Source: Enoplolaimus lenunculus
Lineage: Eukaryota > Nematoda > Enoplea > Enoplida > Thoracostomopsidae
NCBI GenBank assembly: GCA_030248215.1
Contig: JASANG010000967.1
Span: forward strand, 1-64,000
Length of the DNA stretch: 64,000 nucleotides
Direction of reading: 5' to 3'
Under the pieces are notes generated by a model. The model was given only the letters and a program-made list of their open reading frames with translations, made no database searches and was not told the DNA's origin. The position numbers and the translations under genes were made by a program. Below are positions 63,967-64,000 of the stretch, piece after piece (position 1 is the stretch's first letter; each line of letters begins with the position of its first letter).

Positions 63967-64000
63967 CCCCCCCCCCCCCCCCCCCCCCCCCCCAACCCCC
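63967..64000. repeat. C homopolymer at the window edge
   Basis: 27 C in a row, AA, then CCCCC. It abuts the satellite directly. Could be a real low-complexity edge or an assembly or sequencing artefact. Confidence 0.9.

Overview
This is AT-rich animal (metazoan) nuclear DNA. Two gene types are certain: a 14-3-3 protein of the zeta class, present twice with all five exons intact, and a three-exon class C, metabotropic-glutamate-like GPCR. Introns are GT-AG. Most of the remaining sequence is inverted-repeat DNA transposons (MITEs), Helitron-like elements, tRNA-related SINEs, a LINE fragment and satellite. Degenerate TTAGGC-like arrays recur, and TTAGGC is the nematode telomere repeat, but most of the arrays I could place lie inside or beside mobile elements. 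They do not fix the phylum; a bilaterian, perhaps ecdysozoan, is my best guess.

Layout. 1-141 is the start of an unrecognised gene on the minus strand. 1-10 kb holds direct repeats, a Helitron-like element with six internal repeat units and a Tigger-like inverted-repeat element. 10.8-17.5 kb holds tentative small genes: an acidic two-exon gene at 10775-11651, a polyglutamine exon at 12481-13146 with possible last exon at 14691-14920, and a basic two-exon gene at 17153-17471. 18394-23238 is the GPCR on the minus strand, with a MITE in its second intron. 23-29.6 kb is repeat-rich, with a cluster of modular tRNA-derived SINEs near 28.4-29.6 kb.

The centre is a segmental duplication. About 29971-38411 (8.4 kb) and 49375-56559 (7.2 kb) are paralogous and in the same orientation, each carrying one 14-3-3 gene; the start codons lie 18,585 bp apart. 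The predicted proteins (246 aa) differ at three residues. Where one copy lacks an element present in the other, the pair gives natural empty sites that date insertions after the duplication. Between the copies lie nested hAT-like and Helitron-like elements, two long inverted repeats, another SINE cluster and tRNA-like sequences.

56.56-59.77 kb is a nest of elements: a MITE, split by a TIR element, split by a second MITE, which holds a LINE reverse-transcriptase C-terminal fragment and a foldback element. From 61.03 kb to the end is a satellite that switches polarity near 61.67 kb and runs into a C homopolymer at the window edge. I saw no LTR pair, capsid or envelope gene, CRISPR array or rRNA.
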